From Nitrosomonas sp. (GTDB lineage: Bacteria; Pseudomonadota; Gammaproteobacteria; Burkholderiales; Nitrosomonadaceae), in contig JADJBK010000006.1 in NCBI GenBank assembly GCA_016703745.1, positions 248,001-312,000 on the forward strand: 64,000 nucleotides of DNA. Reading direction: 5' to 3'. The position numbers and the translations under genes are program-made. This document shows, in pieces, positions 54,363 through 63,987 of this stretch. The first letter of the stretch is position 1; each line of letters starts with the position of its first letter. Under the pieces are notes generated by a model. That model searched no databases. It was given only the letters and a program-made list of their open reading frames with translations, and was not told the origin of the DNA.

Positions 54363-56153
54363 ATGAATTTGCTGAATGTCAAAAATCGCTGGCACGCTAT
54401 TCGCGTAATTGCTTCCTTTGTTGCGCCCTACAGGGCAGCCTTGTTCATTGGCTTGCTGGCGCTGATGCTGACTGCTGGTATTACCCTTTCGATCGGGCAG
54501 GGGATACGGTTGCTGATCGATCAGGGGTTTGCCGCACAATCACCGGAACTGCTGTCGCAATATGTATTGCTGTTTCTGCTATTGGTAGTTTTGCTGGCAG
54601 CCGGCACCTTTACCCGTTATTACTGGGTGACCTGGCTTGGAGAGCGCGTAGTTGCCGACATCCGCCGCAAGGTATTTTTTCATCTGATCGATTTACATCC
54701 AGGATTCTTTGAAGCCAACCGTAGCCTGGAAATTCAGTCGCGCCTGACGGCAGATATGACGCTGTTACAGTCGGTAGTGGGTTCTTCAATTTCGGTGGCG
54801 TTGCGCAGTTTGATTATGTTGATTGGTAGCTTTATCTGGCTGTTTATTACCAACGTTAAACTGACGCTGATCGCGATGCTTGGGATACCCATGGCAATCG
54901 TACCCATTCTGATTTTTGGGCGGCGGGTGCGCGCATTGTCGCGGCAAAGCCAGGACAAGGTAGCCGCAGTCGGTGCTTATGTCGGTGAAGTGCTCGGGCA
55001 GATCAAAACCGTGCAGGCCTATAACCACCAGAATGTGGATCGGTCTTATTTCGATGGTTATGTCGAAGAGGCTTTCATGCTTGCGCGGCAGCGTACTAAA
55101 CAGCGCGCCTGGTTGATCGCCATGGTGATCGTGCTGGTATTTGGTGCAATTGGCATGATGCTGTGGGTGGGCGGCATGGATATCATTGCCGGTAGAATCA
55201 CGGGTGGCGAGCTTGCAGCCTTTGTGTTCTACAGCATCATTGCCGGTTCTGCGGTTGGCTCGATTTCGGAAGTGCTGGGTGAACTGCAGCGTGCGGCGGG
55301 CGCTGCCGAGCGTACCATCGAGCTGTTGCATGCTCCCAATGACATTCAAACGCCATCACAGCCCGTTGCTCTGCCACCGGTTCAGGGCAATATTCAGTTT
55401 GAACAGGTCTGCTTTGCTTATTCCTCGCGGCCGGAGACGCTTGCTATTGACCACCTGTCGCTAGTGGTGCGGCCAGGAGAAACGCTCGCGCTGGTTGGGC
55501 CTTCGGGTGCGGGAAAATCGACGCTGTTCGATCTGCTGTTGCGTTTCTATGATATTCAATCAGGTCACATCTTGCTCGAAGGAATCGACATCCGCCAGCT
55601 GGAACCCGGTCAATTACGTCGCAGTTTTGCGTTGGTTTCGCAACATCCCGCGCTGTTCCACGGCACGGTAGTGGAAAATCTGCGTTATGCACGTTTTGAT
55701 GCGACTGATAACGAAATTGAAAGGGCTGCAAAGGCTGCATTTGCCCACGATTTTATCCTGACACTTCCGCAAGGATATCAAACTGCTCTGGGAGATGCCG
55801 GACTGGGCTTGTCGGGTGGTCAGAAACAGCGTCTTGCGATTGCCCGCGCTATTCTGGCGGATGCGCCGATTTTACTGCTCGATGAGGCCACCAGCGCGCT
55901 CGATGCCGAAAGCGAGTACGCCGTCCAACAAGCGCTGACGAGACTGCGCGTTGATCGTACTTCGATTGTGATTGCCCATCGCCTGAGTACCGTTATCTCT
56001 GCTGATCGAATAGCGCTTATCAACCAGGGCCGCCTGTTGGCGCTGGGCACGCATCAGGAACTGCTTGCTTCCAGTGAATTATATGCCCGGCTTGCCGCGT
56101 TGCAGTTTCAGAATGCGGACTGGCTGCTGCAGCCAACTTATCCGCCACGGTAA
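54363..56153 (+). CDS. MsbA/ATM1-type ABC exporter
   Basis: 596 residues: six-helix ABC transmembrane domain (residues 1-320), then an ATPase with Walker A GPSGAGKSTLFDLLLRFYD, signature GLSGGQKQRLAIARAIL, Walker B ILLLDEATSALDAE and the H-loop IAHRLSTV. Half-size homodimeric exporter. Substrate not evident: lipid A-core and glutathione conjugates are candidates. A single gene. Confidence 0.9.
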   Translation: MNLLNVKNRWHAIRVIASFVAPYRAALFIGLLALMLTAGITLSIGQGIRLLIDQGFAAQSPELLSQYVLLFLLLVVLLAAGTFTRYYWVTWLGERVVADIRRKVFFHLIDLHPGFFEANRSLEIQSRLTADMTLLQSVVGSSISVALRSLIMLIGSFIWLFITNVKLTLIAMLGIPMAIVPILIFGRRVRALSRQSQDKVAAVGAYVGEVLGQIKTVQAYNHQNVDRSYFDGYVEEAFMLARQRTKQRAWLIAMVIVLVFGAIGMMLWVGGMDIIAGRITGGELAAFVFYSIIAGSAVGSISEVLGELQRAAGAAERTIELLHAPNDIQTPSQPVALPPVQGNIQFEQVCFAYSSRPETLAIDHLSLVVRPGETLALVGPSGAGKSTLFDLLLRFYDIQSGHILLEGIDIRQLEPGQLRRSFALVSQHPALFHGTVVENLRYARFDATDNEIERAAKAAFAHDFILTLPQGYQTALGDAGLGLSGGQKQRLAIARAILADAPILLLDEATSALDAESEYAVQQALTRLRVDRTSIVIAHRLSTVISADRIALINQGRLLALGTHQELLASSELYARLAALQFQNADWLLQPTYPPR

Positions 56154-56292
56154 TAACAGATCCGTACCGGTTCCAGGTCAGGCGGTGCATCGACAAGAAA
56201 CTGACCAGGTTCGGTAGGTGGCAATTGGTTATGCCGTCAGGTGTGTCCTGGATTCTCTTACTGATTGGCCATTGAAAATCCAGGAGCCTGTT

Positions 56293-58275
56293 TTAGGCAT
56301 AGGCAGGCAGGTTTTCTTCTGCTGGTTCATTCCGAACAGTTGGCATGCTGTGTTCCTGGAGGTCATCCACGGATTCGGCGACCTTTGTCTTGCCAGGTGT
56401 AGTGTCACCCCAGTTCTGATCATTATCCGGTTCGTTTGATGAGTCCTCAAGGCGACTATGAATGGCTGTCGTTTCAGAAATTTCAGCTTGAATTCTTTTG
56501 CTGGCAAGTGTGATAGCCGCATCATCCGCTTGAATGCGTGCCAAAGTGGTTTGCATCGACATGGTCTCGATGGTTTCACGTTCAATGGCACGCTCAACAG
56601 CCAGGGCATCTCTTTCTATCCTGGCCTGTATTGCTGCCAGGGCGGATGCTTCGGCTTTTGCCCGGTGGGAAGCGGCATGGGCAATTTTTTCTAAAGCGCT
56701 CAGTTTGGCCTCAGCCTTAGTGGTTGCGGTAATCTGATTCTGGGTAATGGATGCGGACAGATCAGCCATTTTTCGCTCCATTTCCTGGCGGGCGGCTCGT
56801 GCAATCCTGGCTTGCTGGATAGCAGCCAGTTTTTTTCTGGCATTTTCCAGTTTTCTACCTTCGGTTTCAGCCAGATCCTGAGCTGCTTTTTCAACCAGTT
56901 TGTCAATGTGTGTGCGTTCTTCAGCCAGAGCCATGGCCTGTTTTTCAGCGGCGATCTTATTTTCGGCAGTTTGTTTGACCGTTGCTTCAATGATTGCTCT
57001 GGCGCGTGCCTGTTTGATGGCATCCTGTTGTACCTTGATTCTTTCTCGAACGGCATCTGTTGCGGCTTTGGCTGCAATGGTTTTGGCATTCTGTATCGCG
57101 ATCTCTTGTTGCTCTGCCTCTATTTGTGCTTCAGCCGCTGCTTTGGCGGATTCTTCTGCTGCCAGACGTGATTCGGTTGCTAATAATAACTGTTTGTCTG
57201 CGAGAGTACGCTCGGCAATCGTTTGTGCCGCTATTTTTTCAGTTTGGATTAATTTTTCTGCAACGGCTCTGGCTTCATTCTCGGCGCTGATTCTTTCCCT
57301 GGTAGCTGCGGCTGATTCGGATTCCGCCAGTATTCTTTGTTCAGCGGCTTGTTTTGCGGCTACATCAAGATTCTGACGAATTTTTGCCTCTTCGGTAGCT
57401 CGCATCTCTGCAGCCAGTTTTTGCTCTTCGGCCTCCCTGGCGAGTATTTCAGTATTCAGGCGTTCGCGTGCATGAGCTTCCAGTATGGTTTCAGCTGCTT
57501 CTCGCTGCTGGATTTCTGTCAACGCCTGTTGCTCGGCGGCAGATCGGGAAGCCGCCAATGCGATCAATTTTTCCGATGCTTCAATTTTTGCGTGCGCCAG
57601 AGCGTTGGCCCGGGCTTCTGCTTCATTTGCGCACAGTGCAGCGGCATGGGCTTCTTCGTCAAGTTTTCTTCTGGTGATGGCGGCTTCCACTGCCTGTTCT
57701 TCAGCAAGTTCTCTGGCACGCGCCTGTTCCAGCGCTTTGGCTTCTTCCTGCGCACGCTGAATTGCTTTCTCAGCTGTCAACGTTTCGGCTTCAACCTTAG
57801 CACGCAAGTTGGCAACAATTTCCTTTTCAGCCTGCATGCCATTTTCGATTGTCTGGCGCAACTTCGCTTCCAGCAGCTGGCGTGCCTGAGCATCTCTGGC
57901 AGCTAGGGCTTCAGCACGTGCCCGCGCCCTGGCTTCGTCAGTTGCCGCTGTTTCAGCTTTGATTCGCGCTTCTGCAGCCAGCCGGGCGCTTGCCTCAACC
58001 CTGGCACGCGCCTCAGCAGTGACGCGTGCCCTCGCTTCTGTTTCAATACGATGCTTGGCTTCTTGAATGGCCAGATCTTCACCAAAGCGCTGGTCATCGA
58101 GATCATGCTCCAGAAAATCATATTCGGTATTCATGGTTGAATCCGGTTCGAGCAATTGCTCCGGAGAAGATACGGTTTTGCCGGTATTGAAAGCAATGAC
58201 GTTGGATTGCTGGTTTTCTTCCTCCGCCGAAGGCGAGATGTTCAATATTGATTTGAAACGGGATTTGAATGTCAT
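56293..58275 (-). CDS. Ala/Glu-rich long coiled-coil protein, unknown
   Basis: 660 residues from ATG 58275; the frame runs on upstream to the IS but without homology. N-terminal 70 residues are mixed (MTFKSRFKSILNISPSAEEE). Residues about 75-600 are almost entirely A/E/R/K/Q heptad-like repeats such as RARVTAEARARVEASARLAA, typical of a very long alpha-helix or coiled coil. The tail is acidic and Pro-containing. It resembles TolA-like or filament-forming proteins, but no family is identified. It lies beyond the IS from the flagellar operon. Low-complexity composition means similarity searches will be unreliable. Confidence 0.65.
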   Translation of the reverse strand: MTFKSRFKSILNISPSAEEENQQSNVIAFNTGKTVSSPEQLLEPDSTMNTEYDFLEHDLDDQRFGEDLAIQEAKHRIETEARARVTAEARARVEASARLAAEARIKAETAATDEARARARAEALAARDAQARQLLEAKLRQTIENGMQAEKEIVANLRAKVEAETLTAEKAIQRAQEEAKALEQARARELAEEQAVEAAITRRKLDEEAHAAALCANEAEARANALAHAKIEASEKLIALAASRSAAEQQALTEIQQREAAETILEAHARERLNTEILAREAEEQKLAAEMRATEEAKIRQNLDVAAKQAAEQRILAESESAAATRERISAENEARAVAEKLIQTEKIAAQTIAERTLADKQLLLATESRLAAEESAKAAAEAQIEAEQQEIAIQNAKTIAAKAATDAVRERIKVQQDAIKQARARAIIEATVKQTAENKIAAEKQAMALAEERTHIDKLVEKAAQDLAETEGRKLENARKKLAAIQQARIARAARQEMERKMADLSASITQNQITATTKAEAKLSALEKIAHAASHRAKAEASALAAIQARIERDALAVERAIERETIETMSMQTTLARIQADDAAITLASKRIQAEISETTAIHSRLEDSSNEPDNDQNWGDTTPGKTKVAESVDDLQEHSMPTVRNEPAEENLPAYA

Positions 58276-58410
58276 GGTATTTACATTGCTCCGATGGATG
58301 AATGTATGGAATTCTGGTAGTTGATTGCTCGAATGATGGCTAATGTACCGTGAAAGTATTCGTGATAATCGAATGAAGAAACGGGTTAAATCCGCCCAAT
58401 TTTCACTAAG

Positions 58411-59603
58411 GGAACCTCTGAAAAACAAACATTCTGAACGGCAGTCACTCAAAAACTGACCACTACTTCAAATAGTGACGCTGATTTTTATGAAAACAGC
58501 CGTTCCTCTCTGGAAACAAGCTCATTTACTGGCTTGTTTTCAAATTTCAGACGCAACAAGACATCGACGTTCATAAGCATCACCACGGATGACGTTGGCA
58601 ATGGCTGTCAGGAAGGTCAAACGGGCCGCATTTTTGGCCAGGCCGCGATAGCGATTTTTAGCATACCCAAAGCGGATTTTGATATCCCGAAACACGTGTT
58701 CGACTTTGGCGCGGCGTTTCGCCAGCTCACGGGCGGCACCGCGCAGTAGTTGAGCCGCCCCGGAATCGTCTTTCGTGAGCCTGGCCAGTTTGCCCGGACG
58801 CATCGCGATCACGCAGGCTGGAGGGCTTTCCGCCGGCATCTCCGGGCGTTTATCCAGCCCCTGATATCCGGCATCGCCATGAACAAACTGTTCCTCGCCA
58901 TGCAGCAGGGCGGCGGCTTCGGCAACGTCGCTGACATGCCCCGAGGTTACTTTGAGCGTATGCACCAACCCGGTTTCATGATCGACGCCGATATGAAACT
59001 TGCTGCCGAAAAACCATTGATTGCCCTTTTTGCTGGAATGCATTTCTGGATCACGCGACCGGCTCTTATTTTTGGTTGAAGTCGGCGCGGCAATCAGGCT
59101 GGCATCGACGATGGTGCCGGCTTTCAAGAACAACCCACGCTCACCCAGCGTTTGGTTGATGACCTGGAAGATCTGATCCATTAACCCGTGTTTTTCCAGT
59201 AAATGCCGAAATTGCAAAATGGTGCTTTCATCCGGCACGGCTTCCAGACGAATGCCGCAAAAACGGCGCAGTGATTCAATCTCATACAGCGCATCTTCCA
59301 TGCCCGGATCGGAATAGTTGTAGATAATTTGCGCAACATGCGCGCGCAGCATCAATTCCAAGGCAAATGGTTTGCGGCCACGCCCATTGCCTGGCGCATA
59401 GTGTGGTTCAATAACATCAATCATAGCCTGCCAAGGCAATAATCCATCAAGTTGATCGAGAAACTTCTCGCGGCGCGTGACTTTGCCCTTATTGGCGTAT
59501 TCGGCATCAGCAAAACTCATCTGTTGGTAAGGTTTCATGAAGAGCTTCTCGAAAAAGTTTGATGCAGAATTATATTACTTGCGGGGAATTAATCAGAGGT
59601 TCC
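58411..59603 (-). mobile_element. Complete IS5-family insertion sequence, 1193 bp
   Basis: Terminal inverted repeats GGAACCTCTG (58411-58420) and CAGAGGTTCC (59594-59603), flanked by the direct repeat TAAG on both sides (58407-58410 and 59604-59607), the target duplication. One transposase gene fills most of it. A hairpin AAACAAGC...GCTTGTTT follows the gene. The right end is 14 bp from the fliR stop. A partial older copy is at 44113-44308. Confidence 0.93.
58540..59538 (-). CDS. IS5-family transposase
   Basis: 332 residues. DDE catalytic Asp/Glu regions: TIVDASLIAAPTSTKNK, VHGDAGYQGLDKRPEM and AKVEHVFRDIKIRFGYAKNR (Y-x2-R/E region). The N-terminus MKPYQQMSFADAEYANKGK is typical of the IS5 transposase family. 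Intact, so the element may be active. Confidence 0.95.
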   Translation of the reverse strand: MKPYQQMSFADAEYANKGKVTRREKFLDQLDGLLPWQAMIDVIEPHYAPGNGRGRKPFALELMLRAHVAQIIYNYSDPGMEDALYEIESLRRFCGIRLEAVPDESTILQFRHLLEKHGLMDQIFQVINQTLGERGLFLKAGTIVDASLIAAPTSTKNKSRSRDPEMHSSKKGNQWFFGSKFHIGVDHETGLVHTLKVTSGHVSDVAEAAALLHGEEQFVHGDAGYQGLDKRPEMPAESPPACVIAMRPGKLARLTKDDSGAAQLLRGAARELAKRRAKVEHVFRDIKIRFGYAKNRYRGLAKNAARLTFLTAIANVIRGDAYERRCLVASEI

Positions 59604-59617
59604 TAAGGATAATAATG

Positions 59618-60415
59618 TCAGGGGGATTCTGCAGGCGTATCTGCGCCAATTAATGTGCCAATCATGGCAAATCCATCCGAGAACATCTGATTGAGAACGG
59701 GGGTGAAATAGGGCAGGACCAATGACGTCATCAATAGGCCGATGGAAAGCGTCAAAGGAAAACCAACTGCAAATATATTTAGCTGTGGCGCGGCGCGTGT
59801 GAGGACGCCCAACGCTAAATTGGTTGTTAGCAACGCAGTCAGAACGGGTAATGCCAGACGTAATCCCATCATGAAAATCTCCCCCCCCCAGTTGGCGAAC
59901 GTGACAAATGTCGGGGAAGGAATACCCGTTATGCCAATCGGCAGGATGATAAAACTTTGTGCAAGTAAGGCAATTAACTGCAAATGCCCATCAATAGCTA
60001 GAAAGACAAGCGTGGCGAACAGGCCGAAGAAACGACTGATTAATTGCATTTGACCGGATTGTTGTGGATCAAAAAAGGTTGCAAATCCTAACCCCATTTG
60101 CAAGCCGATAATTTCACCCGCTGCATCAACCGCACTGAAAACGATGCGCATGGTCAGCCCCATGGCTAATCCAATGACGATTTGCTGCAGGATGATGATG
60201 AATCCGGCACCTGAGCCAGGATCAATCTGGGGAAAGGGGGGGAGCGTGGGGGCGATTAGTATGGCCAGTAGGATGGCCAATCCCAGTTTGACCTGGATGG
60301 GGATACTCTTGCTACCCAGTAGCGGTGCACTGGCGATCAAGGCCAGTATTCGAGTTAATGGCCATAGCAGGCTTGCTATCCAGCCATTCAGCTCTGCCGT
60401 GGTGATGCTGAGCAT
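59618..60415 (-). CDS. fliR: Flagellar export protein FliR
   Basis: 265 residues, about six membrane helices (LLWPLTRILALIASAPLLGS; VGFPLTLSIGLLMTSLVLPY). FliR is an inner-membrane component of the flagellar type III export gate with FliPQ and FlhAB. It starts 18 bp after fliQ. No flhB follows; the IS does. Confidence 0.93.
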   Translation of the reverse strand: MLSITTAELNGWIASLLWPLTRILALIASAPLLGSKSIPIQVKLGLAILLAILIAPTLPPFPQIDPGSGAGFIIILQQIVIGLAMGLTMRIVFSAVDAAGEIIGLQMGLGFATFFDPQQSGQMQLISRFFGLFATLVFLAIDGHLQLIALLAQSFIILPIGITGIPSPTFVTFANWGGEIFMMGLRLALPVLTALLTTNLALGVLTRAAPQLNIFAVGFPLTLSIGLLMTSLVLPYFTPVLNQMFSDGFAMIGTLIGADTPAESP

Positions 60416-60433
60416 GATCAGTCGTGATCCGGC

Positions 60434-60706
60434 TTAACCGGCGGCAATCCACGGGATAGTAGCGTAAAGCCTGCCGATGTAATCCAACATTAACTGTAGC
60501 ATCCATGGTCCGGCAAATATCAGAGCAGCAAACATGGCGAGTAATTTTGGAATGAAAGATAACGTCATTTCATTAATTTGTGTGGCCGCCTGAAAAATAC
60601 TGACGATCAGACCCGTAGCCAGCGCGACTAGCAGAGTGGGGGCGGAAACCAGCAAAGTGATTTCCAGAGCCTGGCGGCCAATGTTCATTGCATGTTCGGG
60701 ACTCAT
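60434..60706 (-). CDS. fliQ: Flagellar export protein FliQ
   Basis: 90 residues, two membrane helices (ALEITLLVSAPTLLVALATG; LLAMFAALIFAGPWMLQLML). Family match by FQAATQINEMTLSFIPKL. Part of the FliPQR export gate. It is 12 bp after fliP. Confidence 0.95.
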   Translation of the reverse strand: MSPEHAMNIGRQALEITLLVSAPTLLVALATGLIVSIFQAATQINEMTLSFIPKLLAMFAALIFAGPWMLQLMLDYIGRLYATIPWIAAG

Positions 60707-60718
60707 TGAATCACCTTA

Positions 60719-61471
60719 TTAAACATAAAAACTTTGTGTTAAGGAGCCGATCAGCAGATGCCAGCCATCCGCGAGTACAAATAACATCAGTTTGAACGGT
60801 AACGAGATGATCATCGGCGAGAGCATCATCATCCCCATGGCCATCAGAATGCTGGCAACTACCATGTCTATAATCAAGAAAGGAATAAACACGACAAATC
60901 CGATCTGGAAGGCCGTTTTCAGTTCACTGGTGACATAGGCTGGTACCAGGATTTTCATTGGCACCTGTTCAGGCGTTTCAATGTCTTCATGGCCCGAAAT
61001 TCTGGCGAATAAGGCAAGATCAGTTTCCCGCGTCTGACGCAGCATAAAAGTCCTGAGAGGGTCGCTTGCCTGATCAACCGCTTCCATAATATTGATTTTG
61101 TCCTCGGAAAAAGGCAGATAGGCCTCGGCATAAATGCGATCGATGACCGGAGACATCACAAAAAATGAAAGGAATAAAGCCAGTCCGATCAGAACCTGAT
61201 TGGGTGGGGAGCCCTGTGTGCCGAGCGCCTGCCGCAGCAGTGACAGGACAATAATGATCCGGGTAAAACTGGACATCATCAATACCATCGCAGGTAAAAA
61301 TGTCAATGAAGTCAGCAGCAGCAGTGTTTGCAGGCTGAGGGTATAAGTGGTGGCGCCATCTGGTCCGGGTGTGCTGGCAATGGCAGGCAGGCCGACTTGT
61401 TGCGCCCACGACGGCAATGCCAACCCGGCTCCCAGCAGAATAAAGACTCTTATAATGTTATGCCAGTGCAT
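60719..61471 (-). CDS. fliP: Flagellar export protein FliP
   Basis: 250 residues from ATG 61471, giving a cleavable signal (HWHNIIRVFILLGAGLALPS) and the usual length; an alternative ATG 61528 would overlap the fliO stop and add 19 residues. Signatures: TSFTRIIIVLSLLRQALGTQ, PPNQVLIGLALFLSFF and MKILVPAYVTSELKTAFQIG. FliP forms the export-gate pore with FliQ and FliR. It directly follows fliO. Confidence 0.93.
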   Translation of the reverse strand: MHWHNIIRVFILLGAGLALPSWAQQVGLPAIASTPGPDGATTYTLSLQTLLLLTSLTFLPAMVLMMSSFTRIIIVLSLLRQALGTQGSPPNQVLIGLALFLSFFVMSPVIDRIYAEAYLPFSEDKINIMEAVDQASDPLRTFMLRQTRETDLALFARISGHEDIETPEQVPMKILVPAYVTSELKTAFQIGFVVFIPFLIIDMVVASILMAMGMMMLSPMIISLPFKLMLFVLADGWHLLIGSLTQSFYV

Positions 61472-61517
61472 ATGAAGTATGCCAGCAGGCTTGCCTGTTC
61501 GTTTTGAAACGGAGGGG

Positions 61518-61961
61518 TTATTGGGCATGTTGTTGTCGCAGATTCGCGCGTAATTTTTCCGGGAAACTTTCTTTTGTCTCATCATCGAGCGAGGGTGGAG
61601 TGATGATTTCTGATTTATTGATGCAATGCAGCAGATTGACCTGACCTGGCGCAACGCCCAGTATTAGCCAGGTATCGTTAATTTCTGTCAGCACAATGCG
61701 CTCCTTTTGACCCACATTTGCTGATGCGATAATTTTGATCAAACCAGATTGATTGGTTGAATAAACGCCAAATTTTTTAAATAACCATGCGAGCAGTCCA
61801 ATCAGTGCGAGTACGATCAGCAAACCCATAAACAGCTGTAGCATGCTTTCCGTCGAGATGACGGGCGGTGGCGGTGTAAAGCCCTGGGCTGGTGAGGATT
61901 CGGCTCGTGATAGTGGCGAGAACAGCACTATCACCATGGGTAACAAGCGGATATAAAACAT
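61518..61961 (-). CDS. fliO: Flagellar protein FliO
   Basis: 147 residues. Signal-like N-terminus (MFYIRLLPMVIVLFSPLSRA), one further membrane helix (MLQLFMGLLIVLALIGLLAW), and the FliO domain with VGQKERIVLTEINDTWLILG. FliO assists FliP assembly. It is 6 bp after fliN. Confidence 0.9.
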   Translation of the reverse strand: MFYIRLLPMVIVLFSPLSRAESSPAQGFTPPPPVISTESMLQLFMGLLIVLALIGLLAWLFKKFGVYSTNQSGLIKIIASANVGQKERIVLTEINDTWLILGVAPGQVNLLHCINKSEIITPPSLDDETKESFPEKLRANLRQQHAQ

Positions 61962-61967
61962 GGGATG

Positions 61968-62474
61968 TTAGCGGTTGAGTTTACGGATACGCTCGCTGGG
62001 CGTGATGATATCGGTCAGGCGGATACCGAATTTTTCGTTGACGACGACAACTTCACCCTGTGCTATGAGGCAGCCATTTACCAGCACATCCATCGGCTCT
62101 CCAGCCATGCCATCCAGCTCCACCACGGAACCCTGCGCCAGTTGCAGCAAATTCTTTATCGCGATTTTGGTTCGCCCCAGTTCGACGGTCAGTTGAACCG
62201 GGATATCCAGAATCATATCGATATCGTTGCGAGTGTCGTTGAGAACACCGTGACTGGAAAATTGCTCAAAAACGGCCGAAGAACGGGTTAACTCTTCGTT
62301 GCTCGCTGATCTTGACTGTCCGGCATCGGTAACGGTCGAAGTGTTTGTTTCGGATTCGCCGGATAATTGGTGCGTTGTATCCGATGATTCCATGGTGCCT
62401 GCATTTTGTTCTTCCATGGCTTGCGCCCACTCATCATCTGCAACTTGTGGTTCAGTTAGGATGGCTTCATTCAT
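61968..62474 (-). CDS. fliN: Flagellar motor switch protein FliN
   Basis: 168 residues. The C-terminal SpoA domain holds MILDIPVQLTVELGRTKIAI, GSVVELDGMAGEPMDVLVNG and IAQGEVVVVNEKFGIRLTDI. The N-terminal 85 residues are an acidic, Ser/Thr-rich extension longer than that of E. coli FliN. Forms the C-ring with FliM and FliG. 20 bp after fliM. Confidence 0.95.
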   Translation of the reverse strand: MNEAILTEPQVADDEWAQAMEEQNAGTMESSDTTHQLSGESETNTSTVTDAGQSRSASNEELTRSSAVFEQFSSHGVLNDTRNDIDMILDIPVQLTVELGRTKIAIKNLLQLAQGSVVELDGMAGEPMDVLVNGCLIAQGEVVVVNEKFGIRLTDIITPSERIRKLNR

Positions 62475-62494
62475 TTAGTTCTCCTGGGTGTGAT

Positions 62495-63487
62495 TCAGTC
62501 ATTGTCAGCCTGGGTGCGAATAGTTTTTACCTTGAGAGCATAGTGCCCATTGAGAATGCCGTAATGGCATTCCATTACCGGCACGCCATCGACCATTGCG
62601 CTAACCGTATTGGGAATGTCGAGTGATACGACATCGCCCTTCTGCATATTTAGAATCTGGTGAAAGGTGACATTGGTTTTTCCCAGGTGGGCAATCAATT
62701 CCACTTCAGCGCCTTGAACGCGTTTGGTCAAGGATTTGATCCAGTTTTTATCTACTTCAAGGTGGTCACCTTGCAGGCTGCTGTTGAGCTGTTCGCGAAT
62801 TGGCTCCAGCGTGGTGTAGGGAATACAGATATGGAATTCACCACGATTACCGCCGATATCCAACTCAAAAGTGGTGGTAACCACTATTTCAGTAGGCGTG
62901 GCAACACTGGCAAACTGTGGATTCATCTCCGAGCGCACGAATTCAAATTTGACCGGATGAACCATTTTCCAGGCTTTTTCGTATTCTTCAAAAACCACTT
63001 CCAGCAGCCGCTGAATGATACGTTGCTCGGTCAGGGTAAACTCCCGCCCCTCGACCCGGGTATGGAAGCGGCCATCACCACCAAACAGATTGTCAACGAT
63101 CAGAAAAATCAGATCAGGGTCGAACACCATCAGGGCATTGCCACGTAATGGTTTCATGGTGATCATGTTGAGATTGGTGGGAACAACCAGGGAGCGAATA
63201 AACTCGGCATATTTAACAGTTTTGACCGGTCCCGTAGAAATATCAACGGGTCGGCGCAGCAGGTTATAAAGTCCCATTTGCAGAAACCTGCTAAAGCGCG
63301 CGTTAATGATTTCAAACGTGGGCATGCGGCCGCGCACGATGCGTTCCTGCGTTGCCATGTTGTAGGGACGGACACCTGCGGCATCCCTTGGGTTGTCGCT
63401 TGCGTTGGCGTTATGCCCATTTTGGTTGATGCTGTCGTGATTCAACAAAGCATCGACTTCATCCTGGGTGAGAAAATTCTCTGCCAT
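62495..63487 (-). CDS. fliM: Flagellar motor switch protein FliM
   Basis: 330 residues. The N-terminal LTQDEVDALL binds CheY-P; the middle domain has YNMATQERIVRGRMPTFEII and NLFGGDGRFHTRVEGREFT; the C-terminal SpoA domain has VTFHQILNMQKGDVVSLDIP. FliM is the chemotaxis-linked switch component. 11 bp after fliL. Confidence 0.96.
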   Translation of the reverse strand: MAENFLTQDEVDALLNHDSINQNGHNANASDNPRDAAGVRPYNMATQERIVRGRMPTFEIINARFSRFLQMGLYNLLRRPVDISTGPVKTVKYAEFIRSLVVPTNLNMITMKPLRGNALMVFDPDLIFLIVDNLFGGDGRFHTRVEGREFTLTEQRIIQRLLEVVFEEYEKAWKMVHPVKFEFVRSEMNPQFASVATPTEIVVTTTFELDIGGNRGEFHICIPYTTLEPIREQLNSSLQGDHLEVDKNWIKSLTKRVQGAEVELIAHLGKTNVTFHQILNMQKGDVVSLDIPNTVSAMVDGVPVMECHYGILNGHYALKVKTIRTQADND

Positions 63488-63498
63488 GATATGTGCGG

Positions 63499-63987
63499 TT
63501 ACTGAATGATGAATGAGGTAAATAGCAAATCCAGAACATCCGCCTGTAGTGCCTCAGGTTCAATTTTTTGCTTGATAGCCTCTGAGATATCCTGACTGAG
63601 CTGCTGTTTGCCTTCCAGTGAGGAAATTTCAGTTGCTTTTTTGCTGGAGAGCAGTAGCAAAATCTGGTTGCGGATTTCCGGCGTCTTGTTGGTGATCACG
63701 TCGACAACCCCGGTTTCATTCACTTTGATCACCAGTTCCACCTGAAGATAGCGGGGATCGTCATCCTCGGACTGGAGGTTGACTGTGAAGGTTTCGAGCT
63801 TAATAAATTTGGTAGGGAGTTTCTTGACGGGTGCAGCCCCTTCCTCGCCAGTCTGCTGGCTATTCATATAGAACCAGGTGCCACCCACTCCGGCGCCGAC
63901 AGCAAGTAATGCAATCAATATGATGAGAAATGGTTTCTTTTTTCCCTCTGCGTTGGGTGCTGCGATTGCTGCTTCACTCATGCTCAC
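63499..63987 (-). CDS. fliL: Flagellar basal-body protein FliL
   Basis: 162 residues. One N-terminal membrane helix (FLIILIALLAVGAGVGGTWF) and a periplasmic domain with FTVNLQSEDDDPRYLQVELV. FliL rings the stator and affects torque. It is the first gene of the fliLMNOPQR run; the promoter is outside the window. Confidence 0.93.
   Translation of the reverse strand: MSMSEAAIAAPNAEGKKKPFLIILIALLAVGAGVGGTWFYMNSQQTGEEGAAPVKKLPTKFIKLETFTVNLQSEDDDPRYLQVELVIKVNETGVVDVITNKTPEIRNQILLLLSSKKATEISSLEGKQQLSQDISEAIKQKIEPEALQADVLDLLFTSFIIQ

Noticed and set aside
56812..57906. Several plus-strand frames rich in Cys, Phe and Ser
   Set aside because: They are mirror frames of the Ala/Glu-rich coiled-coil gene and follow from its codon composition.
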